Below are positions 7,357 to 15,485 of a stretch of 64,000 bases of DNA, one piece after another. How positions within the stretch are numbered: the stretch's first letter is position 1; each line of letters opens with the position of its first letter. The notes under the pieces were generated by a model. It ran no database searches. It was given only the letters and a program-made list of their open reading frames with translations, and had not been told where the DNA came from. The stretch lies in the NCBI GenBank assembly GCA_902506565.1, contig LR732703.1, positions 3,124,916 to 3,188,915 of the forward strand, read 5' to 3'. The translations under genes and the position numbers were made by a program. The DNA is from Burkholderiales bacterium 8X. GTDB taxonomy: Bacteria > Pseudomonadota > Gammaproteobacteria > Burkholderiales > Burkholderiaceae_C.

Positions 7357-10300
7357 AGTCCCTCCGGACACGCGAACTCGCGCAGCTCGCGCAGCCGGAT
7401 CGGATGCTGCACGCTGTTGGTCGTGACCTCGAAGCGGGTGCGGCGCGCGCCGATCTGGAAGGTGATGAAGAACTTCTCGGGCGCATCGCCGGCTTCGAGC
7501 TGGCCATCGTCGAGCGCCCGGAACAAGGCCCAGGGGCCATCGACCGCCATGCCCGAACTGCCGGTCGCCGAAGGCGGGCTGACCTGCACCCTCACCTGGT
7601 TGCTGCCCTTGGGGCCGGGCCACTGCACCGCCATCGGCACGACCGGCCCGTGCGCATACTTCACGAGCTGCCCGTCGACGTCGAGGATGAACTGCGTGAT
7701 GCCGGCATCCATCTCGACCGGCTTGAAGTCGAGCCGCATGGCCGGACCGCGGCCGCCGCCGCGAAAGAAGATGTCCTTGATGCGGGCTGCCCGCTCGAAC
7801 TGCGCGAGCGCCGCGACGTTGACCGCCGCCCGCTCGGCCACCGGCTTGTAGCTCCAGGGCCGGGTGCTGGTGTCGACCAGCGTGGCGAGCCGCTTCTGGA
7901 AGAACTCGTCCATGGTGCCGCCAGGGCCGAAGAACTGGCCGAAGTCTTCGGGCAGCACGTCGCGCTTGCTGCCCTGCACGAACGGATAGCGCCCGGCAAT
8001 GGCGCGGCTGCAGAACTCGGTGACTGGCCTCAGGTCCTGGCTGAGCGAGCCACGCTCGGCCACCCGGGCCTGCGCCGCGCCGGCCTGGCTCAGGTTCTCG
8101 ACCATCGATCGAACCGGCTCCGGCAGCCGGCCGGCATCCGACTTGAGCTTGCCCGCCACGTCGCCGGGCGGCGGCGAGCTGCGGCTCTTGACCGCGGTGT
8201 CGACCGCGGTGAGATAGACGTAGACCTCGTTGAAAAGCTTGAGCGCATCGTCGATCGGCGCCGGTCCGCCCGGCGTGGCGCCGGTCACCAGCCGTCGCAG
8301 CGGCTCGAAGCGGTCGTCGACGATGCTCTCGATCCGCTTGCCGGCCGCGACGCCCTTGGCCGCCTCGCCACCGAGCAGGTCCTCGAGCCCCTTGCGCGCG
8401 TTGCGCACGGTCTCGGCCGCCTTGCTCGCGACATCCTTGCCCGCGTCGGCCGGGATCAGCGTGGTCTCCTTGACCGCTGCCCGCAGGAAGTTGGCGAGCG
8501 GCGAGCTGGCACCCGACAGAATGCGCGCGGTCTCGATGCTCTTGTCGAGCCCGGCTGCGCGCACCAGCCGCACGTCGGCCAGCATCGCTTCCCAGACCTT
8601 GACGTATTCCTCGAGGTAGAGCCGGCGCACCCGGTCGGTGAGCGCGCCGAGCGCGGCGGCATTGCGCAGGCGATCGGCCGCGCCGCGTTCCTGGCCGAGC
8701 ACCCACGGGTCTTCGCTGGCCAGGAGGCCGGTGAGCACGGTGACCTCGTTCTGGAAGCGCTTGTGGTAGCCGTCGTAGGTGAACATGCCCGGCACGCCCT
8801 CGGTCAGCGGCTTGCCGCTCACCCGCTCGAAAACCAGCGGCGCCGACGGGCCGGCCGCATTCGCGATGCTGAAGCCCGGGATGTCCTTGCCGAGCCGCTG
8901 CCGCTTGAGCCGGCTGAAGACCCGCTGCTCCAGCGGATAGCTGGCCAGCACGGCGCGCACGCTGCGCACCAGGTTCTCGTCCATCTTGAGCGGCGAGCGC
9001 GGCGGGCCTTGCGCGATCAGCACGTCGAGCTGGTCTTCGAGCAGCTTGCGCTGGTCTTCCGGAATCCCGCGATCGAGGCTGCGCGACCAGTCGAGCGTGA
9101 TCCAGGCCTTGACCGCGTCGGCATCGAAGCGCTCGGGCTGGTGCAGCATCAGGTAGGCCTTGAGGGCCTCGTAGGTGAATTCGAGGTTGTCCTTCTGCGC
9201 GGTGCGAAGCTGGTCCTCGATGCGCCTCGCGAGTTGCGGCAGGAAGACCTCGTTCAGGGCGCGCTGGTGGGCGAGCATGGCCGCGGCGTCGAGCTTGTCG
9301 CCCTGGTAGAGGCCGAGCGTCATCGAGATCGGCGGATCGCCGTCCCTGTTTTCGGGCGCCCGCCAGATGTTGCGCAAGCCCTGCAGCACCGGCGCGACCT
9401 GGACCAGGTTCTGCACCGTCGGCGGCAGGGCGACCAGCGACTGGCGCGCCGGCTCGATGCGCGCCTCCACCGCTTCGAGGTAACCCAGGTTGCGCCAGCT
9501 GCTGTAGCCCCAGGCGGCCAGCAGGCCAACCGTGAGAAGGCTCATCGCCGCGATGCCGGCGAGGCGGATGGCATTGCGCCGCTGTTCGAGCTTGACGTCG
9601 GCGCCGGCGAGGCGCTGCTCGGAGAACACCACGTCGCGCAGCAACGAAGTCAGGAAGTAGCTCCGGCCGCTGCCGCGCTGCACCGGGAGCGCCGCCCGCT
9701 GCAGGCCGAAGCTGCGCGCCAGGCTGCCCATCACGCGGTCGATCGGGCTGCCCTCCTGCGTGCCGCTGGTGAAGCACACGCCCCGCACCCACGGTGGCTG
9801 CGTGAAACGAGAACCCGCGAAGACCTGGTCGAGCAGGTCCGAGAGCAGCGGCCCGACCGCGCCGAACTGCGCCGGGAAGCCGAACACCGCGGCGCGCCGA
9901 CTGCCGTCGGTCTCCTGTTGCATGCGCTGGATCACGCCGTCGTTGATTCGCTCGTGCAGCAGGCCGAACTCCTGCCGGAACGCGGTGGCGAGACCCTTCT
10001 CGTCGAACTGCCCGCGCTGGTCGACCGGCAGCGTGAAGCCGAACACCTGGGCCCGCTGCTCCTTGCCGAGATCGTCGAAATACTCGGTGAAGCCGTGCAG
10101 CAGGTCGCTCTTGGTGACCAGCACGTAGACCGGCAGGCGGGTGGTCAGGCGGGCGTCGAGTTCGAGCAGGCGCGCGCGGATCGATGCGGCCAGCGTGTTG
10201 CGGGCCTCGGCGCCCTGGCTCAGCAGGTCGCCGATGCTGACCGTGAGGAAGACGCCGTTGAGCGGCCGACGCGGCCGCACCTTCTTGAGCAGGCCGAGGA

Positions 10301-10958
10301 AGCCTTCCCAGGCGCCCTTGTCCTCGGCCTCGTGGCTGTCCTGCGTGGTGTAGCGGCCGGCGGTATCGATCAGCACCGCGTCGTCGGTGAACCACCAGTC
10401 GCAGTTGCGGGTACCGCCGACGCCCTTGATGGCGCCGGCGCCGAACTGGTCGGCCAGCGGAAACGAGAGCCCCGAGTTGACCAGCGCCGTGGTCTTGCCG
10501 GCACCCGGCGCGCCGATAAAGACGTACCAGGGCAGGTCGTACAGGTAGTTGCCGCCCGAGAGCGACAGCCAGTCGCGCCAGCCCGGCTTGCGGCCGGCTG
10601 CATGGATGCGCATTTTTCGCAGGGTCGCGACCGCTTCGGTGAAGCGGGTGTCGAGCACCTTCTGCTCGGCCGCACCGGGTGCGTCGGCCGCTGCCGGCCG
10701 CGCCGCCGGCGATTGCATCAGCGCGTCGCCGAGCTGTCGGCCGGCGCGGCGGGTGCGCCAGCGCCGCCAGACGGCACGCAGCAACACCACCAGCGCCAGC
10801 AGCCCGATCAGGACGGCACGCGCCGCTTCGCCATCGAGCGGCACCCATTCGCCGATCCGCACCAGCGGGCCGACCCACCAGATCAGCACCGCCACCACGA
10901 TGAGCGCGAGCAAGGTCAGGAACCAGGCGCTCACCAGCCAGCCGAAGAGCTTCTTCAT
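7353..10958 (-). CDS. tssM: TssM (IcmF family), T6SS inner-membrane complex ATP-binding subunit
   Basis: A 1201-residue TssM, the largest membrane-complex subunit, which spans the periplasm from the inner membrane and contacts TssL. Two transmembrane helices lie at about 11-30 and 45-61. A cytoplasmic GTPase-like domain follows with P-loop GAPGAGKTT at about 149-157 and a Walker-B-like VLIDTAGRY. A third helix (AIRLAGIAAMSLLTVGLLAAW) lies near residue 465. The long periplasmic part ends in the usual beta-rich TssM C-terminus (WPGPKGSNQVRVQVSPP, GPWALFRALDDGQLE). The ATG at 10956-10958 overlaps the tssL stop as ATGA. Length is normal for the family. No tssJ lipoprotein gene, the usual TssM partner, is seen in the window. 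Confidence 0.97.
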   Translation of the reverse strand: MKKLFGWLVSAWFLTLLALIVVAVLIWWVGPLVRIGEWVPLDGEAARAVLIGLLALVVLLRAVWRRWRTRRAGRQLGDALMQSPAARPAAADAPGAAEQKVLDTRFTEAVATLRKMRIHAAGRKPGWRDWLSLSGGNYLYDLPWYVFIGAPGAGKTTALVNSGLSFPLADQFGAGAIKGVGGTRNCDWWFTDDAVLIDTAGRYTTQDSHEAEDKGAWEGFLGLLKKVRPRRPLNGVFLTVSIGDLLSQGAEARNTLAASIRARLLELDARLTTRLPVYVLVTKSDLLHGFTEYFDDLGKEQRAQVFGFTLPVDQRGQFDEKGLATAFRQEFGLLHERINDGVIQRMQQETDGSRRAAVFGFPAQFGAVGPLLSDLLDQVFAGSRFTQPPWVRGVCFTSGTQEGSPIDRVMGSLARSFGLQRAALPVQRGSGRSYFLTSLLRDVVFSEQRLAGADVKLEQRRNAIRLAGIAAMSLLTVGLLAAWGYSSWRNLGYLEAVEARIEPARQSLVALPPTVQNLVQVAPVLQGLRNIWRAPENRDGDPPISMTLGLYQGDKLDAAAMLAHQRALNEVFLPQLARRIEDQLRTAQKDNLEFTYEALKAYLMLHQPERFDADAVKAWITLDWSRSLDRGIPEDQRKLLEDQLDVLIAQGPPRSPLKMDENLVRSVRAVLASYPLEQRVFSRLKRQRLGKDIPGFSIANAAGPSAPLVFERVSGKPLTEGVPGMFTYDGYHKRFQNEVTVLTGLLASEDPWVLGQERGAADRLRNAAALGALTDRVRRLYLEEYVKVWEAMLADVRLVRAAGLDKSIETARILSGASSPLANFLRAAVKETTLIPADAGKDVASKAAETVRNARKGLEDLLGGEAAKGVAAGKRIESIVDDRFEPLRRLVTGATPGGPAPIDDALKLFNEVYVYLTAVDTAVKSRSSPPPGDVAGKLKSDAGRLPEPVRSMVENLSQAGAAQARVAERGSLSQDLRPVTEFCSRAIAGRYPFVQGSKRDVLPEDFGQFFGPGGTMDEFFQKRLATLVDTSTRPWSYKPVAERAAVNVAALAQFERAARIKDIFFRGGGRGPAMRLDFKPVEMDAGITQFILDVDGQLVKYAHGPVVPMAVQWPGPKGSNQVRVQVSPPSATGSSGMAVDGPWALFRALDDGQLEAGDAPEKFFITFQIGARRTRFEVTTNSVQHPIRLRELREFACPEGL

Positions 10959-12373
10959 CGCTGGGCTCCCTGCCCAGCCGGTATGGGCTGCAAGAGTGCA
11001 CCGCTTCCGGCAGGCTGCGAAGTTGTACCGGCCGGAGCGGGCCGCGCCGTTGCGCCGGCCCCGGCCCTCGGCTCCGCGCCGGCCAGGCGCTCGGGCGGGC
11101 TGAGCAGCACGATGTCGACGCGGCGATTGCGCGCGCGATTGGCGGGGCTCTCGTTGCCGGCGACCGGCTCGGCATCGGCCTTGCCGTCGGACCTCATGCG
11201 CGAGGGCTCGACCAGCGTGGCGAGCGCGCCGCGCACCGCGTCGGCACGGGCCGCCGACAGGTGCCAGTTGGAGGGATAGCGCATCGATCGAATCGGCTGG
11301 TTGTCCGAATGGCCGGTGATCAGCACCTCGCCCGGCACCTCCGCGAGTGCCTGGCCGATGCGCCGCAGCACCGGCAGCGACTGGCTCATCGGCTCGGCGC
11401 TGCCGGAACCGAAGAAGCTGTCGCCGCGCAGGCGCACCACGCTGCGGTCGGCCTCGTCGGTGACCGTGACCAGGCCCTGCCGCACCTCCGGCTCCAGGAA
11501 GCCGGCCAGCCGCGGCGCCTTGGCCAGGGCCGCCGGCGGCGCGATCTGCACCTGCGGCACCCGCAGGCTCGAGACGGCGGCATAGGTGGCGTCGGAGCGA
11601 TGGTTCAAGCCGAGCCGCATGCCGAACCAGGCCAGCGCCAGCAGCAGCGCGAAGCCGGCGGCGATGACGCCGAGCGGAATGGCCTGCCGCAGCCGCAGCG
11701 CGCCGCCGCCCTGGCCGCGCCAATGCGGCGACAGCGCCGGCTCGACTGCCGGCCGCTCCTTGATGATGAGGTCGGCCAGCCGCTGGCGCACCGCGTCGAG
11801 CCGCGACCGTCCGTTGTCGACCACCCGGTAGCGGCCCTCGAATCCGAGTGCCAGCACCGTGTAGATCAATTCGAGCAGGTGGCGGTGGTTGGGTACGTCC
11901 TGCGCGAGCCGGGTGAGCAGCTGGAAGACCTTCTCGCCGCCCCAGGACTCGTTGTGGAACTGCACCAGCAAGCTTTGCTTGCTCCATCCGCCCTGCGCGC
12001 CCCACGGCGTGTTGGCGACCGCCTCGTCGAGCGCGGTACACAGCACGTAGCGCGCGGCCAGCACGGTTTCGTTGCCGATGCCGGCACGGCGCGCCGCGGC
12101 GTCGAACTGGTTGATCGCATCCGCGGTCGATGAGCGCAGTGCTGCGATGTTGCTCGGCTGCGCCGTGTTGCGCAGCGTGCCGATCAACACCAGAAGTCGC
12201 CCCGCCGCCGAAACCAGCGGATTGAGCAGGCCGAGCTCGGTGTCCACGACCGGCAGCGGCTCGGGTCCGATGGAAGGACCTGGCGGGTTGCCGCCGCCGG
12301 GCGGCACGCGCGGCTTCGGCTTGATGACCGTGCGTTCGGATTCGAACGCGGCGAAGGGGTCGGGCGTGCTCAT
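10955..12373 (-). CDS. tssL: TssL (DotU/IcmH) with C-terminal OmpA-like peptidoglycan-binding domain
   Basis: A 472-residue 'extended' TssL. The N-terminal DotU domain (about 45-215) has NPLVSAAGRLLVLIGTLR, YVLCTALDEAVANTPWG and SLLVQFHNESWGGEKVFQLL, typical of the hook-shaped cytoplasmic domain. One transmembrane helix follows at about 233-253. The C-terminal periplasmic OmpA/MotB domain (about 300-430) has ITGHSDNQPI and NRRVDIVL. The domain anchors the membrane complex to the wall. The ATG at 12371-12373 is used because it lies 4 bases after the tssK stop and opens MSTPDPFAAFESERTVIKP, a common TssL start with a phosphorylatable-looking Thr-rich N-terminus. Ends in an Ala/Pro-rich tail. 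Confidence 0.96.
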   Translation of the reverse strand: MSTPDPFAAFESERTVIKPKPRVPPGGGNPPGPSIGPEPLPVVDTELGLLNPLVSAAGRLLVLIGTLRNTAQPSNIAALRSSTADAINQFDAAARRAGIGNETVLAARYVLCTALDEAVANTPWGAQGGWSKQSLLVQFHNESWGGEKVFQLLTRLAQDVPNHRHLLELIYTVLALGFEGRYRVVDNGRSRLDAVRQRLADLIIKERPAVEPALSPHWRGQGGGALRLRQAIPLGVIAAGFALLLALAWFGMRLGLNHRSDATYAAVSSLRVPQVQIAPPAALAKAPRLAGFLEPEVRQGLVTVTDEADRSVVRLRGDSFFGSGSAEPMSQSLPVLRRIGQALAEVPGEVLITGHSDNQPIRSMRYPSNWHLSAARADAVRGALATLVEPSRMRSDGKADAEPVAGNESPANRARNRRVDIVLLSPPERLAGAEPRAGAGATARPAPAGTTSQPAGSGALLQPIPAGQGAQR

Positions 12374-12377
12374 GTCG

Positions 12378-13709
12378 TCAACCTCGGATCGCCCAGAAGG
12401 CCAGGTCGAGGCCCGGGAACTCGCCCGCGATGTGCATTGCGATGCCGCCCGACTGGTCGAGCTGGCGCCACAGTTCGCTGTTGCGGGTTTCGAGCTCGAA
12501 GTAGTTGGCGCCGCTGTGGAACGGAATCTGCCGCGGCGCCACCGGCAGCGGCACCAGCGCCACGCCAGGCAGGGCCAGGTTGACGAGGTCGCGAATGCGC
12601 TCGACCGGGCCGATCTTGACCTGGGTCGGGAAGCGCGCCCGCACGGCATCGCCGGGGAGCTGCGCACTGACCGCCAGCACGAAGGTCGCCTTGCGGCGCA
12701 GTTCGCCATCGGCGATGACCGCGACCCGAACGCCATGCTTGCGATCGTGCAGGTCGATGCGGATCGCGGATTGCTCGAGCACCATCGAGAGGCTGCGGCG
12801 CAGGTCGTCCATCAGCGGCCGAAAGCTGGCTGCCAGATCGTCGTGTACATAGGCGCCGAAGCGCGCGACCCGACGCGTATCCCGGAAGCTCGCCAGGTCG
12901 CCGGCGAGCGCCAGCGCGTGCTCGAAGAAGCGGTGCGGATGAAGAAGCGAGCTTTCGGCCAGCTCGGCGAAGACCGCCTCGTTGCGGTTCACGGTCTGCA
13001 GCAGCATGAAGTCGGCGATTTCGGCGACGCCGCCGGTACCGCCCTGCGTCATCCGTCCGGCTAGGGCCTCGCCGCGCTGGCGCAGCAGGCCGAGCAATTC
13101 GTCGAGCCAGGTCCGCAGCACGCCCTGCGCGGCCACGTCGAGCATCGGCGGAATCGATTGGCGATCGAGCAGCACCTGGTTGTCGGCGCGACGCTCGACC
13201 ACCTGCGCCACGCGAAGCAGGGTGTAGGCGTCGGTGGCGTCCGCGGCCCGCATCAGGCGCGCATTGAGCACGCCCAGCTGCAGCATCGCGGTGCGCTCGC
13301 CCGCGGTGTTCGAATCCGGGACATCCACCTCGATGACCCGGTGGCGCACCAGCTCTTCATAGGCCTCGGCGTCGGCTTCGCGAGCACCCGAGCGGCGAAG
13401 CGGCAACGCGAGCACGATGGCCTCGTCGCGCAACGCGGCAGGCAGTTCGATCGGCTCGGGCAACGGGTCGATCGAGGGCATGTCGAAGGCGGTGCCGTCG
13501 CCGAAAAGGCCCACCGCTCGCACCAGCGCGAGCTTGCCCATGGCGAGCGCGGCGGTGTCGATTTCGAGTTCGGTGAAGCCCCAGGCGTACGGGGTGGTAC
13601 TGCGCAGCAGCAGGTGCCTTGCATGGTCTGCATGGCGCTCGCTCTGCTGCAAGTGCTGGGGCTGCAGCAGCATGCCCTCGCTCCAAACCACTTTTGTTCG
13701 CCAACTCAT
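12378..13709 (-). CDS. tssK: TssK, T6SS baseplate adaptor
   Basis: A 443-residue TssK, the trimeric adaptor that links the baseplate to the TssL/TssM membrane complex. The diagnostic N-terminus VVWSEGMLLQPQHLQQSERH is present, then the receptor-binding-protein-like shoulder, and near the end the FPTQVKIGPVERIRDLVNLALPG and GANYFEL elements shared by the family. It is the first gene of the cluster read on the minus strand and is directly followed by tssL. The 138-base stretch upstream separates it from the metallopeptidase gene in the same direction, and either a promoter there or read-through is possible. Confidence 0.97.
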   Translation of the reverse strand: MSWRTKVVWSEGMLLQPQHLQQSERHADHARHLLLRSTTPYAWGFTELEIDTAALAMGKLALVRAVGLFGDGTAFDMPSIDPLPEPIELPAALRDEAIVLALPLRRSGAREADAEAYEELVRHRVIEVDVPDSNTAGERTAMLQLGVLNARLMRAADATDAYTLLRVAQVVERRADNQVLLDRQSIPPMLDVAAQGVLRTWLDELLGLLRQRGEALAGRMTQGGTGGVAEIADFMLLQTVNRNEAVFAELAESSLLHPHRFFEHALALAGDLASFRDTRRVARFGAYVHDDLAASFRPLMDDLRRSLSMVLEQSAIRIDLHDRKHGVRVAVIADGELRRKATFVLAVSAQLPGDAVRARFPTQVKIGPVERIRDLVNLALPGVALVPLPVAPRQIPFHSGANYFELETRNSELWRQLDQSGGIAMHIAGEFPGLDLAFWAIRG

Positions 13710-13847
13710 TCGCGCTCCGAGAAACCGGCGGAGCTTCCGCCAGAAGGAAACAAGGAGTTTCCGGCGCGAAGCGCATGTGGCAAATCTGGCGTATGGCCTA
13801 GAAAGGGCCTAGAAGGTCGGTCGGGATAGAGCGAAGGGGCTAGAGGC

Positions 13848-14921
13848 TCAACCGACCCTCGCGAACGCGTCTTCGCAGAACAGCCGAAAGCTGTCGGCGT
13901 TGTCGACGGCCAGGTGAGGCGCCAGGTCGGCGACCCTGGCGCAGATCCAGGGACCGTAGGCCGCGGCGTCCGGGTTCTTCTTGCCCTCCTCGAACTCGGG
14001 ATCGGCAAAGAAGTCGGGTACCTTGACCAGCTCCAGGTCGTCGGTGTTGCCGAACAGGTGGGTCGCCTCGTGGAGGATGGCGCCGCCGCGGGATATTTCG
14101 AGTCCGGAGCCCCTGGCCGTTCGATGAATGGTGGTGCGCAAGCGAGAACTGAGAAGCGGGTCGAAAAAGTTGGAGCCGAGACAGAGGAAGCCGCCGCGAT
14201 GCCACGCGGTGCCCCACACTGCGGCGTTGGTCACCTTGGCCGACACCGTGCCGCCTCCTGCACTCACGCCCTTTTCGACGATGGTGAGATCGTCGGTGAC
14301 CCGATGCATGCAACTCACCGACACGCAGGCTTGCTGGAGCCCGCTGTAGACCCGCTGGAGCACCTGACCGACGGCGGCCGTGCGCGAAGGCGTCGCATCG
14401 CCGAACCATCGGCGATAGCAGGCACTGCTGCGCGATTCGGAATCGCGATGGCAGAGCGCCTTCAAGCCAGCCACGGCCAGGCGACGTGCCTCGTCCCAGG
14501 CCGTGCGCACCATGACGCGATCGTCGTGGCTCGAAAACGCCCAGAAGCTCGGCGCCAGATAGAAGCCGTCGCGGTTCGGACCATCCTGGCCAAGGCGGGT
14601 CTTGGCAGCCTGGATGTACCGGGTGTGGTCCAGTTCGTCGAAACCGCCGGGCGGCTCACCCAGTGCGCGGCCGACGGTCCGGTAGATCAGGTTGCTGGCG
14701 CGCCGCAGGTTGATGCGACCGGCTGGCGTCTGGCCGTAGGCGCTGCTTCGAAGCCCCAGCGAGCGCAACGGGTAGCCCAGGTCGAACTCGAGCAGATTGA
14801 CCGCAAGGGGCGTGGAATGGCTCAGGTGGCAAGCGATGTGGGCGGCGAGCTTGACGCCGTTCGCATCGGAAGCGGATTTGGCCAGCACGGAGAGGCCGGC
14901 GGCAATGTGGGGCTTGCTCAT
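13848..14921 (-). CDS. M35-like (Asp-zincin) metallopeptidase, candidate T6SS effector
   Basis: A 357-residue protein whose C-terminal third looks like the lysine-specific metallo-endopeptidase/deuterolysin family (aspzincin M35). It has a zinc motif HEATH at 284-288 in ISRGGAILHEATHLFGNTDD, with an Asp (294/295) placed as the third ligand, a downstream AYGP (321-324) and an ADSFRLFCED terminus. The N-terminal 200 residues are not recognised. No signal peptide or membrane helix is visible, as expected for a T6SS cargo. It lies immediately upstream of tssK on the same strand. M35-type domains occur as toxin modules in other secreted polymorphic proteins; the effector role here is inferred from position. 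No obvious immunity gene is adjacent. Confidence 0.75.
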   Translation of the reverse strand: MSKPHIAAGLSVLAKSASDANGVKLAAHIACHLSHSTPLAVNLLEFDLGYPLRSLGLRSSAYGQTPAGRINLRRASNLIYRTVGRALGEPPGGFDELDHTRYIQAAKTRLGQDGPNRDGFYLAPSFWAFSSHDDRVMVRTAWDEARRLAVAGLKALCHRDSESRSSACYRRWFGDATPSRTAAVGQVLQRVYSGLQQACVSVSCMHRVTDDLTIVEKGVSAGGGTVSAKVTNAAVWGTAWHRGGFLCLGSNFFDPLLSSRLRTTIHRTARGSGLEISRGGAILHEATHLFGNTDDLELVKVPDFFADPEFEEGKKNPDAAAYGPWICARVADLAPHLAVDNADSFRLFCEDAFARVG

Positions 14922-14991
14922 GAAGGATGGCCTCTCGGCGGATCGCTGCGACGGGCTTGTGGTTGACGCTGGACCGGAACGGCGACCATGC

Positions 14992-15483
14992 CTACTTCTT
15001 CCAGCACAGGTCGGCGCCAGCCGAACCGGTGGCGCCCCGCTCGCCGCGTGCGTCGAGCGTGAGCGTGGTGCACAAGGGCTCGGACCATGCGTCGGTGTTC
15101 ACGCTGGCGCGAAGGATGAAGTCGGTGGCGGTCGGTGCTGCCGCGAAGTCGAGCAGGTAGTACGCGGTGCCGCTGCGCGGACTCTTGTCGTAGCCCGCGT
15201 TCGCGAGTGCTGCGCTTCCGACTGCGTACGAGTTGCCATTGAGTGCGTATTGCCGCTCGAGCCACGAAGCCGCGTCCAGCAGAGTGGCCTTGGCTTCGGC
15301 CCGGCGCGCTCGTGCGACGTAGGCCGTATAGGACGGATAGGCGATCGACGCCAGGATCGCGACGACCGCCACGACGATCATCAGTTCGAGCAGCGTGAAG
15401 CCGGTCGTCGATCTCGCGCGTCCGGCCACCACCGGCATCGCTCTCGCAGTCACGGCTCTCGCAGTCATGGCTTTCGCAGTCAT
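14992..15483 (-). CDS. pilE: PilE-type type IV pilin (minor pilin)
   Basis: A 163-residue type IV pilin-like protein. The prepilin peptidase site is G/FTLLELMIVVAVVAILASIAYPSY, with Glu at +5, then the hydrophobic helix, a central YDKSPRSGTAYYLLDF region and a C-terminal Cys pair. The ATG at 15481-15483 is chosen because it overlaps the pilY1 stop as ATGA. This gives a long 28-residue leader made of MTAKA/MTARA/VTARA repeats; an in-frame ATG at 15436-15438 would give a more usual 13-residue leader. It is the last gene of the fimT-pilV-W-X-Y1-E operon, the common betaproteobacterial order. Confidence 0.9.
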   Translation of the reverse strand: MTAKAMTARAVTARAMPVVAGRARSTTGFTLLELMIVVAVVAILASIAYPSYTAYVARARRAEAKATLLDAASWLERQYALNGNSYAVGSAALANAGYDKSPRSGTAYYLLDFAAAPTATDFILRASVNTDAWSEPLCTTLTLDARGERGATGSAGADLCWKK

Positions 15484-15485
15484 AG
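15441..15485. repeat. Three 15-bp near-tandem repeats over the pilE start
   Basis: Units CTCTCGCAGTCACGG, CTCTCGCAGTCATGG and CTTTCGCAGTCATAG (plus-strand sense) encode the five-residue repeat at the start of PilE. They reiterate possible start codons. The last unit overlaps the pilY1 stop codon, so expansion would change the leader only. Confidence 0.75.

Noticed and set aside
7404..11279. Very long plus-strand open frame (about 1290 codons) opposite tssM
   Set aside because: Shadow of the GC-rich tssM and tssL coding strand; its translation is His/Arg/Ala-rich without motifs, while the minus strand gives a complete TssM.
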